Of a DNA stretch of 64,000 nt, positions 45,218 to 54,805 are shown piece by piece. A program made the translations under genes and the position numbers. A model generated the notes under the pieces. The model saw only the letters and a list, made by a program, of their open reading frames with translations, made no database searches and was not told the DNA's origin. Every line of letters starts with the position of its first letter. Position 1 is the first letter of the stretch. Location of the stretch: contig NZ_CP012117.1 of assembly GCF_001678905.1 (NCBI RefSeq), positions 1,612,001 to 1,676,000 of the forward strand. Reading direction: 5' to 3'. The DNA comes from Dermabacter vaginalis (lineage in GTDB: Bacteria; Actinomycetota; Actinomycetes; Actinomycetales; Dermabacteraceae).

Positions 45218-45681
45218 CGAGCATTCCCTTCCGAGATCAGCGCGTGACGCCCCGTCACGCCGACGATCGATGAGTCGATCCCGACCACGCCGAGACCCGG
45301 AATCGGCACTGCGAGACTTACCTCAACCGACACGGCTTCTCCCGCTACCGGGCATGTGGCTGCGGGGCATGCCACGGATATGTCTGCCGGATCGACGTCC
45401 ACCCCGTAATCGCGCTCAACCTCAGCAATGATGTGCCCAATCCGTTCCTCGCGGCCTTCCGCAAGTTCCTGCACCGAATACACGCGCGCGATCTGGCGCG
45501 CGAGCGTATCGGCCGCAAAAGTCGCCGACTGCATCGAGGCGCACGTGAGCAAGAGATACACGAGCGGGATGAGGAGGACCACCGACAGGCCAGTGAACTC
45601 CACGATCGAGTTTCCGGAGGCATCCTTGAGGCGGCACGCGACTTTTCTCGCTACCGCCTTCACCCTAGAGCGCATCTTCAT
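45214..45681 (-). CDS. TadE-family protein
   Basis: About 155 residues from the ATG at 45681 (a second ATG lies at 45675). After a basic N-terminus, DASGNSIVEFTGLSVVLLIPLVYLLL is the typical TadE motif (in parts), with one membrane segment and a soluble tail. Conserved cysteines occur in SVACPAATCPVAGE. Minor pseudopilin of the Tad system by family. Confidence 0.75.
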   Translation of the reverse strand: MKMRSRVKAVARKVACRLKDASGNSIVEFTGLSVVLLIPLVYLLLTCASMQSATFAADTLARQIARVYSVQELAEGREERIGHIIAEVERDYGVDVDPADISVACPAATCPVAGEAVSVEVSLAVPIPGLGVVGIDSSIVGVTGRHALISEGNAR

Positions 45682-46063
45682 TAACTGCGTGTCCCACAAC
45701 GCGGAGTGCGTTGCTCGGCCCGAAGAAACCGATGAGCGGCAAGTCCGCATGGATCTCCACTTCGATGACTCCAACTCCTTCACGGGCCTCGACGTAGACG
45801 TCCCCCAGTTGAGGGAAGCGGGCCGAGGCCAACTCTGCGGCTCGAGCGCTGCCATCATTCGCATCGTTCCCCAGCAGCGCGCCGTGGTACGCCGACTGCA
45901 CAGCGATATCCGTGAGCCCATTGCGTACGTGAAGGAACAGCGCAAGCTGGAGAAGGCTCAAACCAAGCACCACGATGAGCGCCGAGATGAGAGGAAACTC
46001 CACGACGGCATTGCCGCGCTCCTCGCGCACGCGCGCCCAAAGGCGCCGTACACGTCTCTTCAC
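45665..46063 (-). CDS. TadE-family pseudopilin-like protein
   Basis: A 132-residue protein with EERGNAVVEFPLISALIVVLGLSLLQLALFL (in parts), matching the TadE domain, one membrane segment near residues 20-45. It overlaps the next gene by 17 bases. Two TadE-like genes are common in actinobacterial Tad clusters. Confidence 0.8.
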   Translation of the reverse strand: MKRRVRRLWARVREERGNAVVEFPLISALIVVLGLSLLQLALFLHVRNGLTDIAVQSAYHGALLGNDANDGSARAAELASARFPQLGDVYVEAREGVGVIEVEIHADLPLIGFFGPSNALRVVGHAVNEDAL

Positions 46064-46064
46064 G

Positions 46065-46313
46065 CTACTCGGTGAACTGGCTCATGGCCTGGTTGAACAG
46101 GCCTACGAGAGCGTCGGACGCCACGGCCCACAGCGCCACGACAATTCCCGCGGTCATGAGGGTAATGAGGACCCACCCGGGAACATCGCCGCGCTCTGAG
46201 GCAAAGCGCTCACGCGCTGCGACGAGTGCGCGAACCCCCGCACGAACTACGCGTTCGCGCAGCCCCGAGTGAGTGGTCGCGTTGTCAACGAGGGTCGAAC
46301 GGTTGATGGACAT
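46065..46313 (-). CDS. Small pilin-like protein (DUF4244 type)
   Basis: An 82-residue protein from the ATG at 46313 with AAGGAG upstream. Residues 40-75 (ERGDVPGWVLITLMTAGIVVALWAVAS, in parts) match Flp pilin-like and DUF4244 proteins of the actinobacterial Tad locus. Probable major pilin subunit of the Tad pilus. Confidence 0.75.
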   Translation of the reverse strand: MSINRSTLVDNATTHSGLRERVVRAGVRALVAARERFASERGDVPGWVLITLMTAGIVVALWAVASDALVGLFNQAMSQFTE

Positions 46314-46366
46314 GAAGTTCTCCTTAGGTGAAGAGAGGGTGGGTGAGCAATATCGGGTCATGGAGG

Positions 46367-47323
46367 TCAAAGCCCCACTTGTAGTGCGGTGATTCCGGGG
46401 AACACCGCAAACACGATGACAAGCGGCATGAGGAGAAAGACGACGGGCATCAGCATGTACACTTCCCGCCGCCCGGCACTTTCCATGAGGGTCCGCTTCG
46501 AAAGCTCGCGAGCATCCTGCGCCTGTGCGCGCATGACGTCCGCGAGCGGGGTGCCTCTTTCGAGGGCGACGGCGATGGTCTCCGCAAAACGCGAGACGGA
46601 ATCCAGTGGCGAGCGGGTGCCGAGGTTCATGAGGGCGTCCTCAAGCGTGGAACCTGCGCGAATTTCAAAGACGGCGATAGCGAGTTCACGCGAGAGTTCC
46701 CCGCGAGAGGTGCGCGCGACTCGCTCCATTGCGGCGATGGGCCCCTCCCCCGCGGAGATAGCGAGCGCGAGAAGATCAGCGACGGTGGGGAACTCGCGGG
46801 CCATCGCTTGCTTGCGCGACGTAATCGCGCTCGTGAGGAGGTAATCACGCATGAGGGGCGCGGTGACGGTCGCGATCACGACGAATGCGAGAAGGGCGAT
46901 AAGCGGTGCCCGGCCGAGGGCGAAGAGCCCCATGCCGAGCGCAGCGCTCGCGACGAACGCGATAATCGCCCACGTCAGCTGTTGCACGCGAAAATCGCGA
47001 TAGTTGAGTCGACCGCCCGCGAGCGCAAGCCGCTTCTCGATTTCTCTCTGGCTTCCAAAGGTGCGTGCTGCGAAGGCACGCGCCCTCACGAGAAACGGGC
47101 CGAGGTTTGTGTCGATCACGGGATGCACACGCCTCCCATGATCGAGGAAACCGAGCGCTCCGCGAGCCTTCCCTTGCTTCACGTACGGGGCGACGCGCGC
47201 CTCGACCGAACGGGGCCTTCTCCACGGGTTTTCAAGGATCACAAGGGCGATCCCGAGCCCAAATAGTGCTCCGAGTGCACATCCGAGCAGGATGATCGTG
47301 AAAGTGTTGTCGCGGATGCTCAT
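46367..47323 (-). CDS. Tad inner-membrane platform protein, TadC-like
   Basis: A 318-residue type II secretion F domain protein. The ATG at 47323 overlaps the preceding stop. FPTVADLLALAISAGEGPIAAMERVARTSRGELSREL (in parts) is the GSPII_F core; membrane segments at about 10-30, 115-150, and 285-310. Works with TadB and the TadA ATPase to build pili. Confidence 0.85.
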   Translation of the reverse strand: MSIRDNTFTIILLGCALGALFGLGIALVILENPWRRPRSVEARVAPYVKQGKARGALGFLDHGRRVHPVIDTNLGPFLVRARAFAARTFGSQREIEKRLALAGGRLNYRDFRVQQLTWAIIAFVASAALGMGLFALGRAPLIALLAFVVIATVTAPLMRDYLLTSAITSRKQAMAREFPTVADLLALAISAGEGPIAAMERVARTSRGELSRELAIAVFEIRAGSTLEDALMNLGTRSPLDSVSRFAETIAVALERGTPLADVMRAQAQDARELSKRTLMESAGRREVYMLMPVVFLLMPLVIVFAVFPGITALQVGL

Positions 47324-48198
47324 TCGCGTAGCACCCTCTCGTCCTGGGGTAAACGCGCAAACGTGAGCATGAGCCGATAGGCAAAGAAGGATACGGCCGC
47401 ACCGACAATAATGAGCATTCCGCCTGCGGCCGTGTCGTAGGCCTCGGCTGCTTCGGGCCGCAGGATCATGAGACCGAGAACGACCCATGGCGCGATGAGC
47501 GCAAGCTTTGCTCCGTTGACCGTCCAACTTTGACGTGCTTCAAGTTCGGAGCGCACGCGCGCATCCTCACGAAGGAACGAGGAAAGTGTACGAAGCAGCG
47601 TGCCAAGATCGGTGCCGCCAACGTCGCGCGTGATGCGAAGCGCTTCGATAATGCGGTCGGCAACGGGGTCACTCAAGCGCTCCTTGAGCCGATCGAGGCT
47701 ATAGGAAAAATCTCCAGTCGCGTGGTATTCACGGGCGAACTCGCCAAAGGGCGAGCGCAGCTGCTCGGGCCCGCGCTCGGCAAGTTGAGCAAGCGATTCC
47801 GGTAGCGAGAGACCAGCTCGGACGGCCGATCCCACGAGGTCAATCACTTCCGGCCATACCTCACGGAGGTTTTCTTGCCGGCGCCGTGCGAGTGTGCGAA
47901 GCGCCCATGCCGGCAGAAAAAATGCGCCCGCGCCCGCCGCAGCGCTCGGAATCATGGCTGTGCTGATACCGAGCGTCAGGATGAAAACTAGGCCCGCGAG
48001 CACCACGGAAGCGAGAAGGAGGTGAAGCGGGCGCGCGCTCGCAAGCCCGATTCTCGCGAAGTCATCGCGAATCCTCTGTTCGAAACGGGTTCGTGAACCG
48101 CTCCGCCCGGCCCTTCGTGCCTCGCGCGGCCAATAGGCCGACCAGATCGTCACGACGCCAAGGCCGAAAAGGGCCCCGGTGGCGAACCCCGGAATCAT
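47320..48198 (-). CDS. Tad inner-membrane platform protein, TadB-like
   Basis: A 292-residue GSPII_F protein: VWPEVIDLVGSAVRAGLSLPESLAQLAERG and ITRDVGGTDLGTLLRTLSSFLRED (in parts). Membrane segments near residues 5-20, 65-100 and 250-285. Four-base overlaps on both sides show tight coupling with tadA and tadC. Confidence 0.85.
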   Translation of the reverse strand: MIPGFATGALFGLGVVTIWSAYWPREARRAGRSGSRTRFEQRIRDDFARIGLASARPLHLLLASVVLAGLVFILTLGISTAMIPSAAAGAGAFFLPAWALRTLARRRQENLREVWPEVIDLVGSAVRAGLSLPESLAQLAERGPEQLRSPFGEFAREYHATGDFSYSLDRLKERLSDPVADRIIEALRITRDVGGTDLGTLLRTLSSFLREDARVRSELEARQSWTVNGAKLALIAPWVVLGLMILRPEAAEAYDTAAGGMLIIVGAAVSFFAYRLMLTFARLPQDERVLRE

Positions 48199-49475
48199 CG
48201 CTCGCCCCCAAGGAGTGTGGAGAGCGAAAAGCCGGCGCGTTCAAATCGCTCGGGGTGGGGCGGGTACGCCTCTCCCCGGCATAAACGCCCGCGCCGCCAC
48301 TCAAATACGTGCCCGAGTTCCACCACAGAATCTTCAACGCGACCCGGGACAGCGACGATCTCACGCACGCGACGCGTGCCGTCATGAAGATGATCGAGGT
48401 GGACAACGAGGTCGATCGCATTGGCAACCGTGGGAGTGACGAACGAGCTGCTAACGTTCTCCCCCGCGAGCAACGGAAGCGTGCACAGCTTCGCAATTGT
48501 GTCGCGCGCAGAGTTCGAGTGGATCGTGGCCATGCCCGGTAAGCCACTGTTGAGGGCAATGAGCATATCGAGAGACTCGGCTTCACGAACCTCGCCCACG
48601 ATGATGCGGCTAGGCCTCATGCGCAGCGCTTCCTTCACGAGCCGCCGCATGCTGATCTCGCCGACGCCCTCAAGATTTGGTTGCCGGCACTGCATTCCCA
48701 CGACATCCCGAGCCCGGATATCGAGTTCGAAAACCTCTTCGATCGTCACGACCCGCTCGCGCGGGTAAACGGCCGAGCCTAAGCAGTTCACCATCGTGGT
48801 TTTTCCTGAGCCCACGCTCCCGGACACGATGATATTGAGGCCCGCTTTCACACTCGCATCGAGCACATCGGCGGCCTGCTGGGTCAGGGACCCGAGTGCA
48901 ACGAGATCCGAGAGAGAGTGTGCCTTCGAGATGAACTTTCGAATGTTGACCGACCAGTGCGTGCGCGTGACATTGGGAATCACGGCGTGCAGGCGGGCCC
49001 CGCTCGGTAAAAGCGCGTCAACGAAAGGAGTGCTGAGGTCGAGGCGCCTGCCTGTTTGAGCGAGCATTCGCTCGACGAGTCCGCGAACTTCAGCAGCCGA
49101 GAGCACGAGGGGCGTGAGCTCGCTGACCCCGTTCCGGTGAACGAAAATTTCGCTCGGCGAGTTGATCCAGATTTCTTCGATTTCCGGATCGTCGAGGAAG
49201 GCTTGGAGGGCGCCGAAGCCGCCGATGCGCGTGGCTACCTCGCCGACTGCGGCGTCGCGGTCTCGCAGGGGTGGAACTTCGCCTCGCGTAGCTTTTGCAT
49301 CGTACTGCGCCACCACGTGTGCGATGAGGTCATCGAGAGATGACGAGGATGCATCGAGCCCTTGCGCACGGATCGCTTGCCTGGCCTCAGCCTCGATGAT
49401 CCCGAGTGCGTCCCGCATAGGCGCTTCCCCCTTAGTGATCGTGGCGCCTGCCTTGGCCACCATCTCGGCTCCCAT
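48195..49475 (-). CDS. Tad secretion ATPase, TadA/CpaF-like
   Basis: A 426-residue type II/IV secretion ATPase powering pilus assembly. Walker A VSGSVGSGKTTMVN, the Asp box TIEEVFELDI, Walker B PSRIIVGEVREAESLDML (in parts) and the His box region MATIHSNSARDT. N-terminal domain has EIWINSPSEIFVHRNG. First gene of the leftward Tad run. The ATG at 49475 is used; 49418 is an in-frame alternative start with GGGGGAAG upstream. Confidence 0.9.
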   Translation of the reverse strand: MGAEMVAKAGATITKGEAPMRDALGIIEAEARQAIRAQGLDASSSSLDDLIAHVVAQYDAKATRGEVPPLRDRDAAVGEVATRIGGFGALQAFLDDPEIEEIWINSPSEIFVHRNGVSELTPLVLSAAEVRGLVERMLAQTGRRLDLSTPFVDALLPSGARLHAVIPNVTRTHWSVNIRKFISKAHSLSDLVALGSLTQQAADVLDASVKAGLNIIVSGSVGSGKTTMVNCLGSAVYPRERVVTIEEVFELDIRARDVVGMQCRQPNLEGVGEISMRRLVKEALRMRPSRIIVGEVREAESLDMLIALNSGLPGMATIHSNSARDTIAKLCTLPLLAGENVSSSFVTPTVANAIDLVVHLDHLHDGTRRVREIVAVPGRVEDSVVELGHVFEWRRGRLCRGEAYPPHPERFERAGFSLSTLLGGER

Positions 49476-49658
49476 CCCCCAGGGAGCGTTCTGTCATCTT
49501 TCTACCAGAGTATGGAAGTGGGCGAAACGCTGTTCGCGAATTGTGGATAACTACCCTTTTGTTTTCCAGAGTGCTGCGTCTTCTCGTGGTGTGGCATCCG
49601 TGCAGATCAGCCGTATAGACTCACGTCGTCCCGTCCCCCTGCCCAAGAGGATGACCGC

Positions 49659-50870
49659 ATGGCAACGCGCCTAAATGACCGCGACACCGTGACCGAAGCA
49701 AAGATGTCGAAGACCGAGTGGGTCTACGCCGCAAAGCGCACTCTCACCGAGTTCACACGCGCGGGAGGAACGGATCTCGCCGCCCAGCTCACCTACTTCA
49801 TCGTGCTCGCCGTCGCCCCCACCTTCCTTGCGCTCTTCTCTCTCGCAGCGCTCGTCCTGAGCGGTTTCCAGGACGAAATCGTGAAGGTCATTACCGATGC
49901 GGTCAAGAACTCAAACATCGCGAATGGCTCAACGGATCTCACCGGCGCCATCGAATCAACGCTTAAGTCGCTCCTCGGCTCGACCTCTTCGGGGACGATC
50001 GCCCTCATCATCGGTATTTTGACGGCGCTGTGGTCCGCCTCGGCGTTTGTGAAGGCCTTCTCTCGCGCCTCGAACAAGATTTATCGTGTGGAAGAAACCC
50101 GAGGTCCGGTCAAGCTTAATCTTTCGATGCTCGCCGTCACCGCTGCTCTCATCGTGGGAATCCTTCTCCTTTTCGTGTCCATGATGCTGAGCCAGAGCAT
50201 GATGGATTCGATCCTCGGCCCGATTTTCTCAACTATCAACATGTCGGGCCTCCTCGACTTCCTCACGAACACGTTCATCCCGATCTGGGCGTGGGTGAAG
50301 TGGCCGTTCATGCTCGCGCTCCTGTTCGCCGTCGTGTCCCTCCTGTACTGGGCAACACCGAACCTCAAGCACAAGTACCGCTTCATCTCGCCTGGTGGCG
50401 TCTTCGCCATCATCGGCATCGCCCTCGCACTCCTTGCCCTGAGCGTCTATATGTCGACGTTGGCGAGCTACTCGAGCTACGGCGCCATCGGTGGTGTGAT
50501 GGCAGTTCTGTTCGTTCTGTGGGTCGTGAGCATCGTGCTGATTCTCGGTGCGGCTTTTGACGCGGAGGTTCTGCGCGGCCGCCAGCTCGCTGCGGGCATG
50601 CCCGCCGAGGATGGTTTCGAGCTGCCGAGCCGCGGTGCCGAGCCGCCTACGAAAGCCGACCTGAAGTACGCAAAGATTGTGGACGAGGGCCGCGAGATCC
50701 GCGTTGGCAATCTCTACAAGAACCAGGACAATTACACCGCCACGTTCGCGGGTGCGGATGCGCTACGCAAGGGCGACGAGGAGGTCTTCACCGTCCGCGA
50801 GGAGGACCGCAACTCGAGCACTCCCTCCGCGGTAAGCACCGAGAAAAGCGCTGAGGACGCACGAGACTAG
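49659..50870 (+). CDS. YihY/BrkB family membrane protein
   Basis: A 403-residue protein with six to seven membrane segments in residues 30-290: LTYFIVLAVAPTFLALFSLAALVLSGF, the SASAFVKAFSRASNKIYRVEETRGPVK signature (in parts), LVSLLYWATPN. C-terminal 100 residues soluble. Family function unclear; not a proven ribonuclease. It is divergent from the Tad operon. Confidence 0.85.
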   Translation: MATRLNDRDTVTEAKMSKTEWVYAAKRTLTEFTRAGGTDLAAQLTYFIVLAVAPTFLALFSLAALVLSGFQDEIVKVITDAVKNSNIANGSTDLTGAIESTLKSLLGSTSSGTIALIIGILTALWSASAFVKAFSRASNKIYRVEETRGPVKLNLSMLAVTAALIVGILLLFVSMMLSQSMMDSILGPIFSTINMSGLLDFLTNTFIPIWAWVKWPFMLALLFAVVSLLYWATPNLKHKYRFISPGGVFAIIGIALALLALSVYMSTLASYSSYGAIGGVMAVLFVLWVVSIVLILGAAFDAEVLRGRQLAAGMPAEDGFELPSRGAEPPTKADLKYAKIVDEGREIRVGNLYKNQDNYTATFAGADALRKGDEEVFTVREEDRNSSTPSAVSTEKSAEDARD

Positions 50871-50884
50871 GAGTAATCTGAGCC

Positions 50885-51610
50885 GTGTGTGGGCGCTTTG
50901 CGTTTTTCCAAGAGATCGAGCCTATGCTCGACGATCTCGGCGCGCTTGATCTCGCGGATCCGCACCTTCACGCGCGCTACAACATTCCTCCCACGGCACC
51001 GATTTACGTCGTTACCGAAGGACTCGAACGCGCTACGGGCGAACTTAGGCGAGGCGTGCGCACCGCGCGCTGGGGCCTTCTTCCACGGTTCGCGAAAGAC
51101 CTCTCGTTTTCCGCGAAGACCTTCAATGCCCGCCGCGAGTCTCTCGTGGAGAAGCCGAGTTTCCGCGGTTCGCTCGAGCGTTACCGCGCGCTCGTCCCCA
51201 TGAACGGCTATTTCGAGTGGCAAGCAGGCGCACACGGCAAAGTCCCTCATTTCATTCACGGCCGCGATACGCCGCTTCTTTACGCAGCCGGTCTTGTGTC
51301 GTGGTGGAAGAACCCCGCAGATCCCGAGGCCACATGGCTTTTGAGCGCCACCATCATCACGAAAGCCGCCGAAGGGCACCTCAAGCACATCCATTCCCGC
51401 ATGCCCGTTTTCCTCGACCCGGATGGCCGTGAAACGTGGCTCAGCCTCGACTCGTTCTCTTCGGGCGCCGAAGCCCACGCGTGGGTGGGCGGCACGGAGG
51501 GCCAGCTTGCGTCGGCGGCGCTCGAGGCCTTCCCGGTGGGACGCGAGGTGGGAAGCGTCGCAAACGAGGGCCCACACCTTCTCGAGCGAGAGAGTCCTAC
51601 GCCTACCTAA
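50885..51610 (+). CDS. SRAP domain protein (HMCES/YedK family)
   Basis: A 241-residue protein whose Cys2 after the initiator Met (MCGRFAFF) forms a thiazolidine crosslink with abasic DNA in the family. Conserved RYNIPPTAP, WGLLPRF, NARRESL, GYFEWQ and HIHSRMPVFLD are present. GTG start. Shields abasic sites and acts in DNA-damage tolerance. Confidence 0.92.
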   Translation: MCGRFAFFQEIEPMLDDLGALDLADPHLHARYNIPPTAPIYVVTEGLERATGELRRGVRTARWGLLPRFAKDLSFSAKTFNARRESLVEKPSFRGSLERYRALVPMNGYFEWQAGAHGKVPHFIHGRDTPLLYAAGLVSWWKNPADPEATWLLSATIITKAAEGHLKHIHSRMPVFLDPDGRETWLSLDSFSSGAEAHAWVGGTEGQLASAALEAFPVGREVGSVANEGPHLLERESPTPT

Positions 51611-51623
51611 CCCCTCGCGCGCC

Positions 51624-52058
51624 TCACGTATCGTCGTCGACGAAGAGCTCGCGGTTAGGTCGATTCTCCGGCCGCAAGAGAAGAACAAAAAGTGCCGCTG
51701 CGAGGGCCAGTGCACCGAAGCCCGCCCAGAGAAGCCCTCCGCGGATGAGGCTGCCTCCCACAAGAGCCTGGAACAGCTGCCACGTCACACCGAAGCTCAC
51801 CCCGTAGCGACCTCGTTTCATAAGCGAACGCGCAGCGAAACCCACCATGAGGGCGAAAATCCCAAGGAAAACCGTGAGCCCCACCGCGACCGTTTTCAGG
51901 TCGGCAGCCTGCGCCGGGAGCGTCACGAGCGCGTAGAGCGCGGCACCGCCAAGAAGGAGCGCTTCGAGAATGAGGAGAAGGGCACTCACGCGGCGCAGCG
52001 GGTGTGTGGCGCGCTTGAACGTCGCCTCGGCTTCAGAGTCGCCATGGTGGGAGGTCAT
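51624..52058 (-). CDS. Membrane protein, 144 aa
   Basis: A 144-residue protein with four hydrophobic segments (about residues 27-50, 55-80, 90-110, 115-130) and short charged ends. Family not recognised. It converges with the SRAP gene. Confidence 0.65.
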   Translation of the reverse strand: MTSHHGDSEAEATFKRATHPLRRVSALLLILEALLLGGAALYALVTLPAQAADLKTVAVGLTVFLGIFALMVGFAARSLMKRGRYGVSFGVTWQLFQALVGGSLIRGGLLWAGFGALALAAALFVLLLRPENRPNRELFVDDDT

Positions 52059-52306
52059 GCCCCCACCCTAGTGCCCGGTACGCTGCGGGGCGGCCGGTGG
52101 CAAGATGCAAACGGTGTGGAAAAGATTACGAGGGATCTTTCTTCTAGATCCTTGTCCGTTAGCGCCGTTGCCAGGAACAATGGAGTACTACATCGCTTCA
52201 ACACAAAGGTGTCTGTGGCGATCCGCATTGATGTCGAGGCCCTGTGGGCCGCACGCCATCGTGGCCCCACTACGGTCACGATGCACTGGAAAGAGAGAGT
52301 GACCCG

Positions 52307-52555
52307 ATGGATTGGCGCCACCGCGCTGCATGTCTCACCGAAGATCCCGAGCTTTTCTTCCCCATCGGGAACACGGGACCGGCGATCACCCAGATCCAGG
52401 AAGCCAAGGCAGTGTGCCAGCGCTGCGAGGTCATGAACATCTGTTTGAAGTTTGCGCTTGAATCCGGTCAGGATTCGGGCGTGTGGGGCGGCCTTTCCGA
52501 AGATGAGCGCCGCTCGCTTAAGCGCCGCACCGCGCGTGCGCGCCGCGTCGCCTGA
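52307..52555 (+). CDS. WhiB-family iron-sulfur regulator
   Basis: An 82-residue protein. Four cluster-binding cysteines are at residues 9, 37, 40 and 46 (CQRCEVMNIC), and GVWGG at 58-62 is the turn before the basic C-terminus (RRSLKRRTARARR). The ATG at 52307 is favoured over a longer frame because WhiB proteins start just before the first Cys. Likely a WhiB1-type essential regulator. Confidence 0.93.
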   Translation: MDWRHRAACLTEDPELFFPIGNTGPAITQIQEAKAVCQRCEVMNICLKFALESGQDSGVWGGLSEDERRSLKRRTARARRVA

Positions 52556-52692
52556 CGCCGCCTCAGAGCCCGCCTTTCGGCGCGGCCACGTCAGCTCCCA
52601 TACGCAACTGGGTCGCTCTGGGCGAGCCCCATTGAGCGCGCAAAGTATGGCCCCGCACGCCCTTCGGACTCAGGCCAACGGCCACCCCTCTA

Positions 52693-54198
52693 TTAGCGTG
52701 AGAGCGGGTCGAGATACACGTCAATCATGGCACGCGTGCCACCGTCGGGCCTGTTCTCCCACGTGAGCACCCCACCGAGCTCCCCCTGCACGAGAGTTTG
52801 CGCAATGTTCGTGCCGAGCCCTTCGGGCTTGCGAGGCATGCCGCTGCCGTCATCATCGACGTAAATCACGAGGTGCGTTCCACTGCGCTCACTTGTGACC
52901 GTGAGATTTCCCCCCGTTTCCGAGAGCCCGTGCTCGACCGCATTCGTCGCGAGCTCGGTGAGCACGAGTGCAAGCGGCGTGGCTTCCTCGGCTCGAACCA
53001 GCCCAGCCTTACCAATCTTGTGCGTCGCAACCGTGACCTGCCCAAAGCCGCTCGCGTGGTCGGCAGAACGTACCGTTGCCGCAGCCGCATCAACCGCGAG
53101 ACGGAGGCAACGATCGATCACATCGTCGAGCAAAACGGTCTCCTCGCTCCCCTGCAAAAGGGATTCGTGCACAAGCGCGATCGTCGAAACGCGACGCATA
53201 GCTTCAAGTAGGGCTTCCTTAGCTTCGTCGCTTTTCATACGTCGCGATTGAAGGCGCAAAAGCGCCGCGACCGTTTGAAGATTGTTCTTGACACGGTGAT
53301 GGACCTCGCGGATCGTCGCGTCTTTGGTCATGAGTTCTTTCTCGCGGCGCCGCACTTCGGTGACATCACGTACGAGGATGATCGCCTCCGTGCGTTTGCC
53401 CTTGCGCGTAATCGGAATCGCGCGTAGCGAGAGAATCCCACCTCGCGCCTGCATGTCCACGCGCCACGCGGCGCGCCCCGTCAGCACGAGCGGGAGCGAC
53501 TCGTCAACAGGGATGCGCGACTGAAGATCGGCCGTGGCGAGCTCCGCGAGAAGACATCCGACCATGTCTCCCTGCATTCCGCAGCGGTGGAAGGCCGAAA
53601 GTGCGTTGGGCGAGGCCGCCTTCACGACGCCCTCGCTGTCGACAGACACCCAACCATCACCCACACGCGGCGCCCCGCGGCGAGGCGGAACCGGCGCCCC
53701 CTTGATGGGGAACGCCCCCTCCCCCATCATGAGGAGAAGCTCTCGGCCGAGACGGTACTGCTCCACTTCCGAAGCCGTGAGCCGCGCATCAGCCGGTGAA
53801 GTAAATGACTCGATCGAAAGAACCGCGAGCACCGCCCCCTTACGGCGCACGGGCGCGAAACGCACGAACGCCGGGCGTGACTCGCGCTCGACCGTCACGA
53901 AAGTGTCAATGTCGTCGTTGCCCGCCTCGGCATTGTCGAATGCATCGAGCAGTTCAGGCCAGTCCTCACGCGTGTACACGCTCGAGATTGGGTCCTCAAA
54001 ATACACGGTATTGCCGTTGGCCGGGCGCGAATGCGCAGTCGCACACATGCCCTCTTCGCGAGGCACCCACAGCACGAGATCCGAACCGAGCAGATCTGAA
54101 ATGACCTGCCAATCCCCAAGCAAAAGCTGAAGCCATTCAACCTCGGGCTTCGGCGTTTCATCGTCGTAGGTGAGAACGTTGTTCACAGTGGGAGCCAT
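52693..54198 (-). CDS. Sensor histidine kinase, PdtaS type
   Basis: A 501-residue soluble kinase. An N-terminal GAF-like region (LLLGDWQVISDLLGSDLVLWV), a PAS domain with DGWVSVDSEGVVKAASPNALSAFHRCG (in parts), then HisKA_2 with MTKDATIREVHHRVKNNLQTVAALLRLQ (in parts, His phospho-acceptor) and HATPase with LALVLTELATNAVEHG, DDGSGMPRKPEGLG. It closely follows PdtaS of Mycobacterium; no PdtaR-type regulator is present nearby. Confidence 0.92.
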   Translation of the reverse strand: MAPTVNNVLTYDDETPKPEVEWLQLLLGDWQVISDLLGSDLVLWVPREEGMCATAHSRPANGNTVYFEDPISSVYTREDWPELLDAFDNAEAGNDDIDTFVTVERESRPAFVRFAPVRRKGAVLAVLSIESFTSPADARLTASEVEQYRLGRELLLMMGEGAFPIKGAPVPPRRGAPRVGDGWVSVDSEGVVKAASPNALSAFHRCGMQGDMVGCLLAELATADLQSRIPVDESLPLVLTGRAAWRVDMQARGGILSLRAIPITRKGKRTEAIILVRDVTEVRRREKELMTKDATIREVHHRVKNNLQTVAALLRLQSRRMKSDEAKEALLEAMRRVSTIALVHESLLQGSEETVLLDDVIDRCLRLAVDAAAATVRSADHASGFGQVTVATHKIGKAGLVRAEEATPLALVLTELATNAVEHGLSETGGNLTVTSERSGTHLVIYVDDDGSGMPRKPEGLGTNIAQTLVQGELGGVLTWENRPDGGTRAMIDVYLDPLSR

Positions 54199-54301
54199 GC
54201 CTCAAGCCTACTGCCTCGCGGCACTCCACCTCTCTCGGGCGCAGGCTCGCGTCACCGAGGCTCGATAGGCTTGAGCACACACGAGAGTTGAGGAGACCGC
54301 A

Positions 54302-54805
54302 GTGAAAACACTCCACGAAACCATCGAGTACAACGCGAGCACCGAGGAGGTCGCACATTTTTACGCGAGCCGTGAGAGTGCGCTAGAGCGTGCCTCGAGA
54401 CTCGGTGTGCGAGACACGCGTGTGGAGGTTCAGGGGGATTCCGACGGCGCCTTCACCACAACGATCCTGGCGAATGTGCCTCGTGAGCAGGTGAACCACG
54501 AGAAGTTCCGCCGTTTTCTCCCGGAGCACCTCGAGGCCACCATCGTGCACGAATGGGATGCGCCTTCGGGCGGTGCGCGCACGGGTCGGCTCCGCGCGAC
54601 AGTCGCCTCGCTACCGGTGAACCTCTCTGCGGATTTCACGCTTGAGGGCAACGGCGAACATTCGCACATGAAGATTGAGGCGCAGCTCAGCGTAAAGATC
54701 CCCCTCGTGGGAGGGGCAGTGGAGAAGGCAGGAGCCGAAGCCGCTGGGGAGATCTTCCGCACCGAGGAGTCGTTCGCGAACGAGGTCCTTCGGCGGGAGC
54801 GCTAG
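54302..54805 (+). CDS. DUF2505-like protein
   Basis: A 167-residue soluble protein with a START/SRPBCC-like fold: KTLHETIEYNASTEEVAHFYAS then EHLEATIVHEWD, ending in VEKAGAEAAGEIFRTEESFANEVL (in parts). GTG start. Its stop overlaps that of the convergent gene in a shared CTAG. Function unknown. Confidence 0.8.
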   Translation: MKTLHETIEYNASTEEVAHFYASRESALERASRLGVRDTRVEVQGDSDGAFTTTILANVPREQVNHEKFRRFLPEHLEATIVHEWDAPSGGARTGRLRATVASLPVNLSADFTLEGNGEHSHMKIEAQLSVKIPLVGGAVEKAGAEAAGEIFRTEESFANEVLRRER